Of a stretch of 64,000 nt of DNA, positions 44,420 through 55,418 are shown piece by piece; position 1 is the first letter of the stretch, and every line of letters starts with the position of its first letter. Source of the stretch: Malaya genurostris. Lineage: Eukaryota > Arthropoda > Insecta > Diptera > Culicidae. The notes beneath the pieces are model-generated. The model was not told the DNA's origin. It worked only from the letters and a program-made list of their open reading frames with translations, and did no database searches. Location of the stretch: the NCBI RefSeq assembly GCF_030247185.1, contig NC_080571.1, positions 352,404,254 through 352,468,253 of the forward strand. Reading direction: 5' to 3'. A program made the translations under genes and the position numbers.

Positions 44420-46464
44420 AATTTGAGAAAATCCAGAATATACAAACTTTTGTGTTCACATTGCGACATGCATTTCAAAGAACACTTAGCAGAAATTTTG
44501 AAAACTTCTAAATAATTGGGAAAGGGATTGACATTCAAGTCCAAAGTGACAATTGTTGAAGATCATAAACTTACGTTGAATAACATAAAAATTATAAAAC
44601 AAATGTCTAACCCATGGAAACCAGACGTAGCTGAAAATTTAGTAATATATAAAAATAAATATATTCTCCTGGCTTTTTAACATCCCAAGTTACTACCTGT
44701 CCTGTAATAGAACAGTAAATGATTTACCTGAACTAGTACAAAAGAAACAGCACCGCGCTTTTCTTCCAACTAACTTAGAACAGATATACTGAAGAAAGTT
44801 ACAAATAGCACACCGAAAATACTGGTCGATATTCTACAATATTTAAAATATCATTTGCACATATGTAGAACAAATCTAATGATATATGTTTATGTGGCGA
44901 TCAGTTCTTTTGAAAAACAAATGTGGAACTACTGTATTAGCAAATAAGTTTGACATGTTTTTGTAAACTCATGGTTCATTTTTGGTGTAGACAAATTTCA
45001 TAATAAAGATAGTCCGTATAGATGTGCAAATCTATTACCTAATTGATTGTCCTGCAAAGGGTCACACATCATGAAAATGATATTTAATAGTGAGAATGTT
45101 ATTTGTTAATATGTTGTTTGAACGGAAACAAAAATATATCTTGGAAATAAAACGATCTTGAACATATAACAAAAAATATCATTACTTCTGTTCACAGTCC
45201 GTCGCATTTTCACCGAATCTGAGAGACTGATTCGCTGAACTAATAATAAAATAATCTTTATAATCTACATTTTACGTCATACAACGAGTGTTACCATCCA
45301 AAAGAAGCTCGATAATTATCCAAAAAAAGCATTACACACTCAGCATCGGGGGAAACGACAGCCGTGAGAGAACGCATCTTTCAGTTACTGAAAAATGAAG
45401 CTCCTCTAGCGAGCCCTTGACGCAATAAAAGCGTGGATCTCCGCTCTATCAGAAGCGAGCATGAATTTAACGACGGAATATCAGTCACTTGTTCCCAACG
45501 CAGCCGGAAGACGTACGGAGCCGATTCCGACTATGTTTTCAATTATGGATGATAAAATGCTAGCCATCACAGAGAATCATGAGGAAATAAATAAATTTAT
45601 TTAGGTGGTACACACAGGCTACTCCCATGATGAGCATCTTAAAAGGTGGTATGGTTTTTCCTTGCCCGCGCTTTTTTCGAGACCACAGCAAATCACGGTT
45701 AAATGATACCGAAAATGTGTGTTTTATTTGATTTATTTTATTGTTATTTTTATATCATTAGGCTTGTTTGATTTGGGGTCCTGCTCAGGAAAAAAACATA
45801 CACACATACTGGAGAACCGATTAAATGATCTTTTGATACTGTGTTGGCTGTGTTTATGATCTCGAAGAAAGACTCATACAAAGATTCTGCCTCGGCAGCA
45901 ATAAGAAAATCATGTCCAACTCACATAGCAGTGAGAAAATTATTCCTGGAAGTGTTTCGTTTACGTTCCGTTTCGAGGGTTTCTATTTAACATCATTTTA
46001 CGTCTTCCTGAATGGGTGCTTTCAATTTCATGACTTGCTCGAAGGAAAAGTAGAAAAGGTAGACATAGCACGTTATGATCTATTGAAATCAATAACGAGA
46101 AGCTTGAGGCAAAAGTACGCAGAAGTAGTCATTTTGTTTTTATTATTACTATCCCACGATCCTCGATTACGACAAGAGTATCAGGTGTACACACAAACAC
46201 ACACTTTGTACTATTCCACAACGAGGTATCAAGCTCGCAGATGACGTTAAAAAAATTGAGATAATCATAAAAAATCATTTTATTTTAATTTTTATTTGAT
46301 TATGTCTCGGAAATCAAACAAAAACGTCGCAATTAACTGGAGACCGCCTGGGCAGATCTGAACTGCTATTGAGAGAAAACACATGCCGATGATTTAAAGG
46401 TTGTTGCACGGCGCTGTTCGAATGATAACTGATGAAATGCGGAACAGGACCGATCATGTCAGAC
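44420..46464. other. Stretch without a recognisable gene
   Basis: No repeat ends or homology recognised. A 110-codon plus-strand frame at 45912-46244 has no known motif and is probably chance. The phrase CCCAAGTTACTACCTGTCCT at about 44687 loosely resembles the left end of the element at 20670. Confidence 0.35.
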
Positions 46465-46870
46465 TTTACATCCAACTTTAAAGTGCACAAATAAATTGCA
46501 TGGTTAGTATTGTGATCCTATTGACATCAAGAATCGAACATGCGAGAGCTGGTTCGCGATAACCGGCGTCTTGTAAGAAACTTAAGAATAACTTATGTAA
46601 TTAGCATTAGCATTAAAGACCGCCCGTGTGCTGCTACCCCGGCCACGTCCGAATACAGATCTACTTGGAATGGTAGGATTGTTAGTTCAATGCACGTTGC
46701 TACTACAAACCAAGGAATCTCTGGATAGCCGACTACCAAGAATACATTGCAATTTTATCGTGTTTTGCATTGCATGTGTGCGGCTGAAACTTAGGGTTTA
46801 ACTTGAAGAAAAAAGATCTACTGATCAAACGTTCTCCGACTTTTAGTGAGGAGAAATATAATAAGGTACT
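46465..46870 (-). repeat. SINE type A copy 3 and shared repeat blocks
   Basis: On the minus strand CATGTTCGATTC (B-box-like) precedes TGATGTCAATAGGATCACAA and CTAACCATGCAA, the SINE type A tail. Blocks A and C of the 5531-6080 repeat follow at 46597-46700. A further block near 46820-46860 (ATCAAACGTTCTCCGA, GAGGAGAAATATAATAAG) matches 7105-7180, just outside element 1. The locus is therefore a rearranged paralogue of 5531-7180 without element 1. Confidence 0.55.
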
Positions 46871-46914
46871 GTGAATAATTAAAATATGGAATAAGGACCG
46901 ATCTTACCAGTATC

Positions 46915-47542
46915 CTATTCAAGGATGGCTTCTATCGTATCAAAGAACGCTCACTAGCAACTCTTCACTCAATTCAATCTCAGTGCCATCAAAGAGAGAC
47001 AGACATCATCGCAGCAACACAAAAACGGCATGGTTCATTTAACATAGAATAGATACCAGTGCGAGAGTGAATTTCTCTCGATGACCTGTCTGAGAATCAA
47101 AGGTTAGCTCGCTGCTGTGGGGATTCTCTCTGAAGCAACAAACGGTCGCTTATTCTCGTTTCTCGATCCAATTCCAATCCAATAATTGCGATATAATCAT
47201 TTTACTAATTTAACGCTCCACACAAGAGTTTTGAAATATTGCAACCTAGTATGAGAATCATCAAGTCGAATCGTCGATTCGATTTTCTGCGATAGTTGTC
47301 AACTTGCGATTCTCTCATAGTAAATTCCACACAGCGCCAATCATTATCAGACTGTAATTTTTTTAAGGGCAGTGAAATACTTAGAGTATGAAGTGGAGCG
47401 AAGAAATGTAGCAAAATTCTCTCGCGGTTATTGAGAGACTCGAGTTCTTGTAGCATCTACCGGATTGAAAATGTTGTATACAATATAGATAAAAATCGAG
47501 CAGCTTCTGTCAAATTTTCGGCAATCACCAACACTGTCACTT
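46915..47542 (-). repeat. Long dispersed repeat, copy 1 (inverted to 54812-55418)
   Basis: Collinear with 54812-55418 in opposite orientation over its whole length, with indels. About 80 bp (47212-47293) appear identical between the copies. That block contains the 17-bp palindrome TCGAATCG-T-CGATTCGA (47266-47282). No terminal repeats or protein are visible. An 83-codon minus-strand frame (47205-47456) is not kept in the other copy, so it is probably not a gene. Confidence 0.7.
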
Positions 47543-48059
47543 CGAACCATCTGAATCATGTGACCAGGTGATAGTCACCGTCATAGCTACAGTCTTGCTC
47601 TACATGCGGCTCCACTCGACAGTAACTACAAATTTCAGTCAAAAGAAGGTGGTCCGAGTAACCTACGCAAAAACCGCGTGAAACAAAGTAATTTTTTCCA
47701 ATAGTAAGATCCATGGGATTGAATAATGTTTTGTTTATCCCACGAGATGGCTTGTTGAAGATACGGGTACGTCAAATATTTTACAACTGTTGGACAGAAA
47801 TTTATCAGTAGTGAGCGACTATTACAAACTAATACTAAAACTCTTTGACTCTGATTAGAACTATACTTCATTGTCCAGTTGTAACTTCAACGATACCCTG
47901 CTTCGATTTCATATAGTGTACATAATTCAGAATAAATATAATTTATAATATAATAAAATATAATTTAATGCAGAAATTCAAAAAAATATTTGCCGCAACT
48001 AAACTATCTAAATAATATAAAGAAGTTGGTGTAACAAATAATCAAAAAATCGGTAATTT
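47543..48059. other. Short unassigned stretch
   Basis: Contains a short open frame on the minus strand (78 codons, 47635-47871) with no recognised motif. Confidence 0.35.
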
Positions 48060-48330
48060 TACCACAAGTCAACAAGTTCATGTCTAAATATCTCGAGAAC
48101 GGCTGCTTCTAGGAGAATAGTCAATATGAGCAAATTTATTTCTTTTAAACTGTAAAATTATATTCTGATGTCTATTTTTTTTAACAAAATCTTGAAATTT
48201 TGCAAATACTGGATTTTAGCTGTAACTTCGTCGATTCTCAATTCACACTAACCAGCTTTGCATTAATTCATGAGCTCTAAATAATGGTTTAAAATAAAAT
48301 TGCTTGAAAAAAATAGAAAAGAGACGCTTT
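48060..48330 (+). repeat. Dispersed repeat shared with 31930-32265
   Basis: Carries AATATCTCGAGAACGGCTGC, AAATTATATTCTGATGTCTA and TTTAGCTGTAACTTCGTCGA in the same order as the copy at 31.9 kb. It lies about 100 bp from a transposase fragment and may belong to the same element. Confidence 0.55.
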
Positions 48331-48439
48331 ATATAAATTTTACTTTTTTTATGGTTTCATAATTTTTGAAAATATAATAAACTATTTTTCACTACTTTAA
48401 GAGTGTCCCATTGAATTCCTACAACTTCTTTGTTTGGAA

Positions 48440-48735
48440 GGTGTAATTAGAAGAACCCCAATCAAAATCACCGTTTTCCGATATGACTCGTCAGGGGAAC
48501 AATGGTCGTAAAAAATCGATTGTTAGTCGAGCAGTATGGCATGTTGCACCGTCCTGTTGAAACCAGTAGCCATTTTCACGAACAATGGGCATCGCAAAAT
48601 CATTTATCATGGCTCGATAATAGTTTCTTTTGGCATAAAACCGACAATTTTTCTTATTAACGTATTTAACTTGAAATGTGCCTCGTCTGAAATGATGATT
48701 TTTCGCCAAAACCTGAAGTTATTTTGAATTTAAAG
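48440..48735 (-). pseudogene. IS630-Tc1-mariner-like transposase fragment
   Basis: In two frames the minus strand gives WRKIIISDEAHFKLN (first catalytic Asp region) and, after a frame change, NYYRAMINDFAMPIVRENGY and WFQQDGATCHTARLTIDFLR, which holds the second catalytic Asp in QQDGATCHTA. A stop follows at FP, and the sequence degrades after VISENGDFDW. The QQDGATCHTA motif is typical of a widespread arthropod transposase group with a D-D-(D/E) triad. No terminal repeats were found. Confidence 0.7.
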
Positions 48736-51700
48736 CTGAACAAAAAATATCCCAGGACTATATCTGTTAGGTAAGGTAAATAAGATTTAGGATTACCGAG
48801 ATTCATTTATTTATTTTGTCAAGCAAATGTGGACTGCATATAAATGATTTACAACAACTTTAGGAAAAAATTCAGCTCTTTTACCTTAGCTTTGACCAAA
48901 ATCAGAGGTAGGCGAATATCTCAAATTGGAATTATCTCGAACGTACTGTACTGGACGAGAGTTTTCAGAACATTTCTCTCGGGTGTTGATGGCATTGAAA
49001 CCTACAAAGTCACCGTTTTAGCTGTTTTCCGTGGAAGAGTCTTCACCATAGAATTTAATTGCATCATGACCTGACATGATATAACAAACTTATTTATATC
49101 GAACGATTGAAAGCTTCACACAGCTGGAAAATCAAACGTGAAATTTTGTCACGTGCGAGTGAAGCATAGCTTGCTAAGATGGGACCGGTATGCAAGTATC
49201 GTTGCGTAACAGATTTCACATAAACAAACGACAAAAAAATGCAATATTTCATTCCAGATGAAAAGTTTATAATGTAATCTATATATGTTATGTGATTCAA
49301 TAGTATCACGGATCAATCATCACAGTAGCGGAAAAAAGCGAATTATTACCGAAATATGTATTCATCATTTTCTCAACTTGTCGATTTTCAATATTGGGCT
49401 GATATTCAAATAGTGGCTTTATGTACTATGTAATAATTTTATTGTGTATGAGTCCTTGCAGTTGAGACTAAAGCTTTCAATTAAATCCAATTTTAATTTT
49501 AAATTAATTACTGACCACTTAGCGGTGCAAATCTCGTCGATATTTTCAGTGAGATTGACCAATAAAATGTTAGTCAGATGATGTTAGATGTTAGTCAGGT
49601 GATCTCCAAGTGGCTTCATGGATGTCCCTCCGAAGAAAAAAGATGCACAATTACCGAACTGTCTGTGCCCCCTCCACACCTTTCCACATGGGTACTCAAG
49701 TTTCCGATGACAATTTTAATTACTGTAGGCGGGCAGCCCTCATTTGATTGTTCCAATTGCAAGTTGAATGCTTATAGTGCACGTCAATAATGCTGTTGTT
49801 GAAAAACCGATCTTTAATTCTCAACTTCTATTCCTTGGGTAGATTGGCTGACCACAAATCACTCGCTGACGCGTCTTACCCAGCTACGAAGCCAGTTCTC
49901 AAGCTGTGATGCGAGGAAGCCGTGTTATGTTCCTTCTGATCCGTCCAACAAGCCGACAAGTTCGTAAGAATTTAGTTCGTCTAGTATCCTGCTGCAACCT
50001 GTGAAACCATGCAACTTGCAGTTCAATGTTTCCATTCGTAGTCCTTATTTTGTCGCGCAGGTCTGTTCCGTGACATTTCAGTACTATTTGTAATAATTTA
50101 TTTTTCGAGCGGCTTATTAGACCTACCATCTTAGGCCGCTGCATGTCAGAACAAAAACACAGTTTGAAGTCGCTTCTAATACGGATGCTGCCAAATTCTC
50201 TCAAGAGGACCCTTTTACTTGTCAGCATACGACGAAAGCCATTACCGGCGAAATTTTTATTATGATTGAGTTAATTTATTAGTACATGTAAATGTACAAG
50301 TTTCCAAGTTTGGAATATTTTTTTCCATTTACTCAAAATTTCAATTGGATAAATGTTAGAAGGTTTGCATTGCTTTAATTCAAAAGATAAACAATTCTAA
50401 CAGAAAATTTTGTAAATCAGACTTCTAATAGCTGTGACATGAACAGTTAAAATAATTGTTCTCTTGACTCCGTTTTTGCATTTTATGAAATAACAATTTT
50501 TTTTTGCAAACCACTTTATTTAGCTCATAGCACTAAAATGGACGGCATTAGTCGGATCAATGAGTTTTTATTGCTTTTTAGGTCTAACACAAATTCATCA
50601 CGCTCGTTCAGATGAAATGTGAATTCCATTTAATCTCTAATCATCTCTTTAATCTCAATTCCAACTGCAATCATAATCAAATCAATAAGTAAAATTCCAT
50701 GTAAACGGCTGCCTGTCCCCTGACATCCCCACCAAGCATTCCGCTACGGATTTCTTCACCACACATAAAAGGATCCTCGCAATACGCATGCGGTCAAAAT
50801 ATTTAATAAATTCTATCATATCATCCCTGTAACATTATTGGCTATCTGGTTACACGACCCTCGGTAAAACGGAATTTTCTTTTTTTGCATCGCTCGAGAA
50901 CGCTACGGAGATGGAAGAAATCGGAGGGAACGTTCCAGTGCTCTCCCTTTGCTTCTCGCTTGGTCGCAACCGCATGTATCAAAGCCAGTTACCTTTTCTC
51001 GCCTCCATCTATCTCCGATACCCAAACTTAAACCCAAACCCAACACCAACCCCAATCCAATCCAACCCAGCCCAGCTCAGCCCAGCCGGCACTCAATCCA
51101 GCGACATCGTTTGTGAGTCGTGTTTGGAGTCGGCAGACATTTATCCTCTGAACCAGCCACCAGCCCATCCACCAGCCACCTTCTGAAAGCGAGGGAGGAG
51201 AAGGATAGATGAATGGATGGATGGAGAAAACCGTCATAAGCGCCTCGGCCGCGGAAGCTCACATAAAAGGACACCGTCTGATTCAAGCGGGTTGGAAGCA
51301 TTTAATAGAAAGCAACCAGGCACCGCCACCGCAACGAATCGCAATCGCTCTTGATGATGGTATTTTGTGCTCAACCGTTTTCTCTGCTCAGCACAACTTG
51401 TTCCGAACAGCGTTTCCTGCTATTGCTTCGAGTGAATGAGCAAGAGTATATGATTTGAATAAATTATTAGGTTAAATTTATTTTATCTGTGGGTGGAAAA
51501 TAAAATGGTTGTATATTTTATTGATTTTTTCGTATTCTATATGCTCCCATTGTTGATAAAGATTCCTTTTCATACATTTGATATTAATATATAGGGAATA
51601 AATCGTTGTCGTTCCATCGTCCTCTCACTGGCGTAGGTATTCCTATATCGGTTCGTGTATGCACGTATGAGTAGTACAGTGGAGTAAGTCCACCTTTTAC

Positions 51701-52586
51701 CACCGCTTATTGGGGATAGCACTTGGTGGGGGAACGATAACAGAATAGATAGATGTGTATAGCTAACTACTGGATGATACTCGACGAGTGAAATCGGAAC
51801 GTTGCCCCATTTCCTAGGAGTGAGTTTCATATAATGGAGTAAGGGTAATTCTATCTTATCTGTGTGGTTGTGTCATTCGATGTGCTATAGAATGCTCTAG
51901 CTAGGATAATACCAGGCACAACGGCTTATTCTTGAATAGCTATGATGAGTGTTTATGTAAGGTACCCCGTAAGCGCTCGGCTCGTGTTGTGCTATATGCC
52001 AATTTCAATCCTATGCCGGATTTATCATACGTTAGAGCAGCTATCTATTCCATCGCTCCCCCGTGGAGATAAAGATATTTATTTGAATAATTTAATACGA
52101 ACAACTTTCCATAGTAAAACGGCAGTCATTTGAAACGAAACAAAATTGGAAGCGTTTATTCACTAACTAGATTTGTGTTTGTAGTACAATGTTTCGCTAT
52201 AGATCGTATTTTCAAATAATTATATTTTTTTTGTTAACACAGACGTTTCATAATAGGTCACTAAGTTCATTCAATTGATAACAGTTTTACAAAAGGATAA
52301 CTATTCAAAATTACATTTCGTTGTCGTATTCGATTCGAAACGGCTATAAGATATAACTATAAGGCTACTATTTTGAACACTTCACTGAAATTAACATACG
52401 CGTCAATGAAAACTCCTCTGTCAAGTGACGATCGCATGCGACAATAAGCTACGACTTTGCTCTTAATAGTAATGAACTCAATTTCAATTAGAACACACCA
52501 ACGAATAACAGTGTCAATGTTTTGTTAGAGAAAACTGCAGTCGAGTGAGCTCGGAGTTGCGTGAAAAATTTTAAAATCGTGTTATT
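48736..52586. other. Long stretch without a recognisable gene
   Basis: Open frames below 110 codons without known motifs (longest 109 codons, minus strand, 49899-50228). At 51020-51090 there is a C- and A-rich tract with CCAA and CCCAGC words, and 50880-51440 is GC-richer than its surroundings. The tract keeps frames open on both strands. It could be part of a promoter or untranslated exon, but nothing proves this. Confidence 0.35.
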
Positions 52587-52808
52587 TCAGAATAGAACGA
52601 ATATCAATGGACCTAGATGGCTTCCCTCTGAAACTTCGGTGGGAACAGTCAAAGAACTGGAATGATAGTCATTTAATTTAACAAATACCGGTTGTTCGTC
52701 TGATTAGGATCATAACCAATTTATAATCCTGATCGAGAGTTCCACGAGGTTAATCGCTGCGGCTAGCTTGTGAGGGTCTTTGTCAAAAGTTTTGGAAAAA
52801 TCTATGTA
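52587..52808 (-). pseudogene. Non-LTR reverse transcriptase fragment
   Basis: One minus-strand frame with two internal stops reads YIDFSKTFDKDPHKLA (motif A region), then PVFVKLNDYHSSSLTV, then VPTEVSEGSHLGPLIFVLF (motif B region, normally VPQGSHLGPLLF). This order is diagnostic for LINE reverse transcriptase, probably of the CR1/Jockey group. It is about 74 codons long. The catalytic FADD block is absent and no LINE tail is visible nearby. Distinct in sequence from the Juan-like copies. Confidence 0.75.
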
Positions 52809-52809
52809 A

Positions 52810-53509
52810 CTTGAAAACGTTTTTCCATAGCACTTTTCAATTTCGAAACAACTACCATTGGATTAGTACAAATCACAGCAGAACTGACAAAATTTGTCAA
52901 AACATTCTTGAAATATTTCACTATAAGAAAATATAAAGCAAAATAAGTTATTTTTCAAAAGTGTTAGACCCCTAAGTTTAATAGTTCAAGAATAGCTCTT
53001 TTTCATTACCAGGTAAGATAGATTTCTTCAATTTAAATTTTCACCAACTAATTTCCCTCTATTCTTCACTGCCTTCTATATTTCCTTATAAACGTATCTC
53101 CTTTTCTATCAACGCGACCTTTCTTCTCTATCTAATTTTCACTTTACTATTTCCTATTACTTCTCTTCCTTTCTCCTTCTATCTATTTTACTGTCAAATT
53201 TACGAATTGTGTCTATTTTACTGTCAAATTTAAGAAGTTGGCCGTGATGCCAGAGCACCTTTCAAAGACCTTCCTAACAGTTATCATTGCAGTAGTTGTG
53301 CGGTGTAAAAATCATTTACGTGATGAAACAATCTTTTTTATATCTTTAAGTTTTGTCTCCAGTTTCATTTTGTATGAAACCAGATTTTCAAAGTTTTGTG
53401 GAAAATTACCATTTTATATTGAAAAATTCTGAATAAAATAAGTTATAAGCGGGCGTTCGCTTTAGGCGCAACGTCTTTTGTGGGGCGATAAAACAATCTT
53501 TGATGGAAC
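52810..53509. other. Unassigned stretch with pyrimidine-rich DNA
   Basis: 53020-53190 is strongly T/C-rich on the plus strand. A repeated phrase TCTATTTTACTGTCAAATTT occurs twice (about 53182 and 53212). No gene. Confidence 0.4.
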
Positions 53510-54360
53510 CTTTTTGCCTTTCTCATAAAGAGAGGCTGTGCAATCACTGTAAAAACCGAAAACATAGAATGCTTTTAAATTTCGGTTTCAGAGTTATAGG
53601 GAAATGTGAGAATAATTGCAAAAACATTGTTTTAATCCACCTAGTGGAGTAATGATGCCTTTCGCATATTAATCATACTATCATATTTAATACTGTGGTA
53701 TTCTTCTAAATAAATTTCTTCGATTCTTGAAGGAATAACAGAAATCGGTTTGTTTGACCATCTACTGATAAAAAATATCAATTGGAGGAGATTTCAGGTC
53801 GATTAAGAAAATTGTTTACGGTTTATCGCCCTTTTCAGTGATGGTATAACATTTTTAACACACTTTACATTATATTTCCGGATCCGGAAGTCGAATTCGG
53901 GTGAAATTTCATAATTCCGTATGGGACCACAGGACCTTTCATTTTAACCTAAGTTTGTGAAAATCGGTCGCGGTCTATGAGAAAAGTTAGAGCACATATT
54001 GTAATTCTTTTGCACTTTTTACCCCAAACCTCCGGAACCAGAAGTCGGTGCTCATTTCATTTTTACAGTGATGACTGAATGAAATTTCATATTCTTGGCT
54101 CTATTTATAGCTGTTGAATTTCATCTGAATCCTACTTCCGGTTGCTGAACTTCAGAATGAAGTGTGTTCAAAATTTCAAACCATCATTTTGAACGACGAT
54201 AGAGAAATCGGGAATTCTTTTAAATGTTGTTATTCAAAACAGATTCGAGCCCGATCATTTTTTTTTGTTTTTATTCAAGATTCAATGAAAAGTATTTTGA
54301 AAAATGCTATAAAACATTGCAACATCACACCACTAAGTGGATTTAAACAGATTTATTAGC
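53510..54360 (-). repeat. TTCCGG-family dispersed repeat
   Basis: It opens with TTTTAATCCACCTAGTGGAG (53634) and ends with CACCACTAAGTGGATTTAAA (54308). Units such as GGACCACAGGACCTTTCATT and TCCGGATCCGGAAGTCGAAT lie in between. Both edges carry the boundary phrase of the family, so this may be one complete copy. Non-coding. Confidence 0.6.
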
Positions 54361-54811
54361 AGTAAATTATATTTTGCCCCGGTTGCTAATTTTCCGAGGT
54401 ACGGTTTCTGTCTTATAACTATCTTTTCTACTTTTGAGATGCTCGAAAATGTGATTCCTAAAGTACTAATAACTGTCAATAAATTCAGTTGAGTTGAATC
54501 TTGTTAAGTTATGCTTTTCTTCAATGTGTGTTATTTATTGAACTTAATAATTTCAAGTGACGCAAACTGCGAGCTTACCGCCCAAAATTAAACTATGTTA
54601 ACCGATCGAAGCGCCATCTGAATATCATTGTCGCTGTTATCAAATTAATACGGAATGCTTAAAAATTTACAAGTCAATCGTGCGATTCAAGGTTAAAATC
54701 TTTAATTGGTTTGCAGCAAATCCATCCGCAAGTGTTTATTTTATTTTATTTTATATTGTTAGTAGTGGTGTGCCATCTTGCGTTGTTTACAGTAATGCGA
54801 ATAGGTGAAAT
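54361..54811. other. Short unassigned stretch
   Basis: No feature recognised. A tract of TTTTATTTTATTTTAT lies at about 54738-54757. Confidence 0.4.
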
Positions 54812-55418
54812 AGGATCAGTGTTGGTGATTGCCGATAATTTGATAGAATCTGCTAGATATTTATCTATATTTTATACAACATTTTCAATCCGGTATAAGA
54901 TGCTACAAGAACTCGAGTCTCTCAATGCATGAACCGGGAGAGAATTTTTCTACATTTCTTCGCTCCACTTCATACTCTGAGTATTTCACTGCTCTTAAAA
55001 AAAATTACAGTCCGATAATGATTGGTACTGTGTGGAATTTACCACGAGAGAATCGCAAGTTGACATTTATCGCAGAAAATCGAATCGACGATTCGACTTG
55101 ATGATTCTCATACTAGGTTGCAATATTTCAAAACTCTTGTGTGGAGCGTTCACATACATTTTCATAGACACTACTTATACACATAGTTTGAATAAGCGGT
55201 AATAGTAAAATGATTATATCGCAATTATCCACTGCCCGTACGGAATTGGATCGCGAAACGAGAATAAGCGATCGATTGGTGCTTCAGAGATAATCCGCAC
55301 AGCAGCGAGCTAACCTTTGATTCGATGATATCCGTCTCTCTTTGATGGCATTTATTGAATCGTGTGAAGAGTTGCGAGTGAGCGTTCTTTGATACGATAA
55401 AAGCCATCCTTGCAAAGT
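54812..55418 (+). repeat. Long dispersed repeat, copy 2
   Basis: Inverted partner of 46915-47542. It starts near GTGTTGGTGATTGCCGATAA and ends near GATACGATAAAAGCCATCCT. The identical block of about 80 bp is at 55069-55150. Copy 2 has an extra insertion of roughly 40 bp around 55150-55195 (CATAGACACTACTTATACAC) absent from copy 1. The ends are abrupt, but no target duplication was confirmed. Confidence 0.7.

Noticed and set aside
45912..46244. 110-codon plus-strand frame
   Set aside because: No motif, no composition shift against its surroundings, no neighbouring gene structure.
49899..50228. 109-codon minus-strand frame, Arg-rich
   Set aside because: No recognised domain; the Arg richness follows from local base composition.
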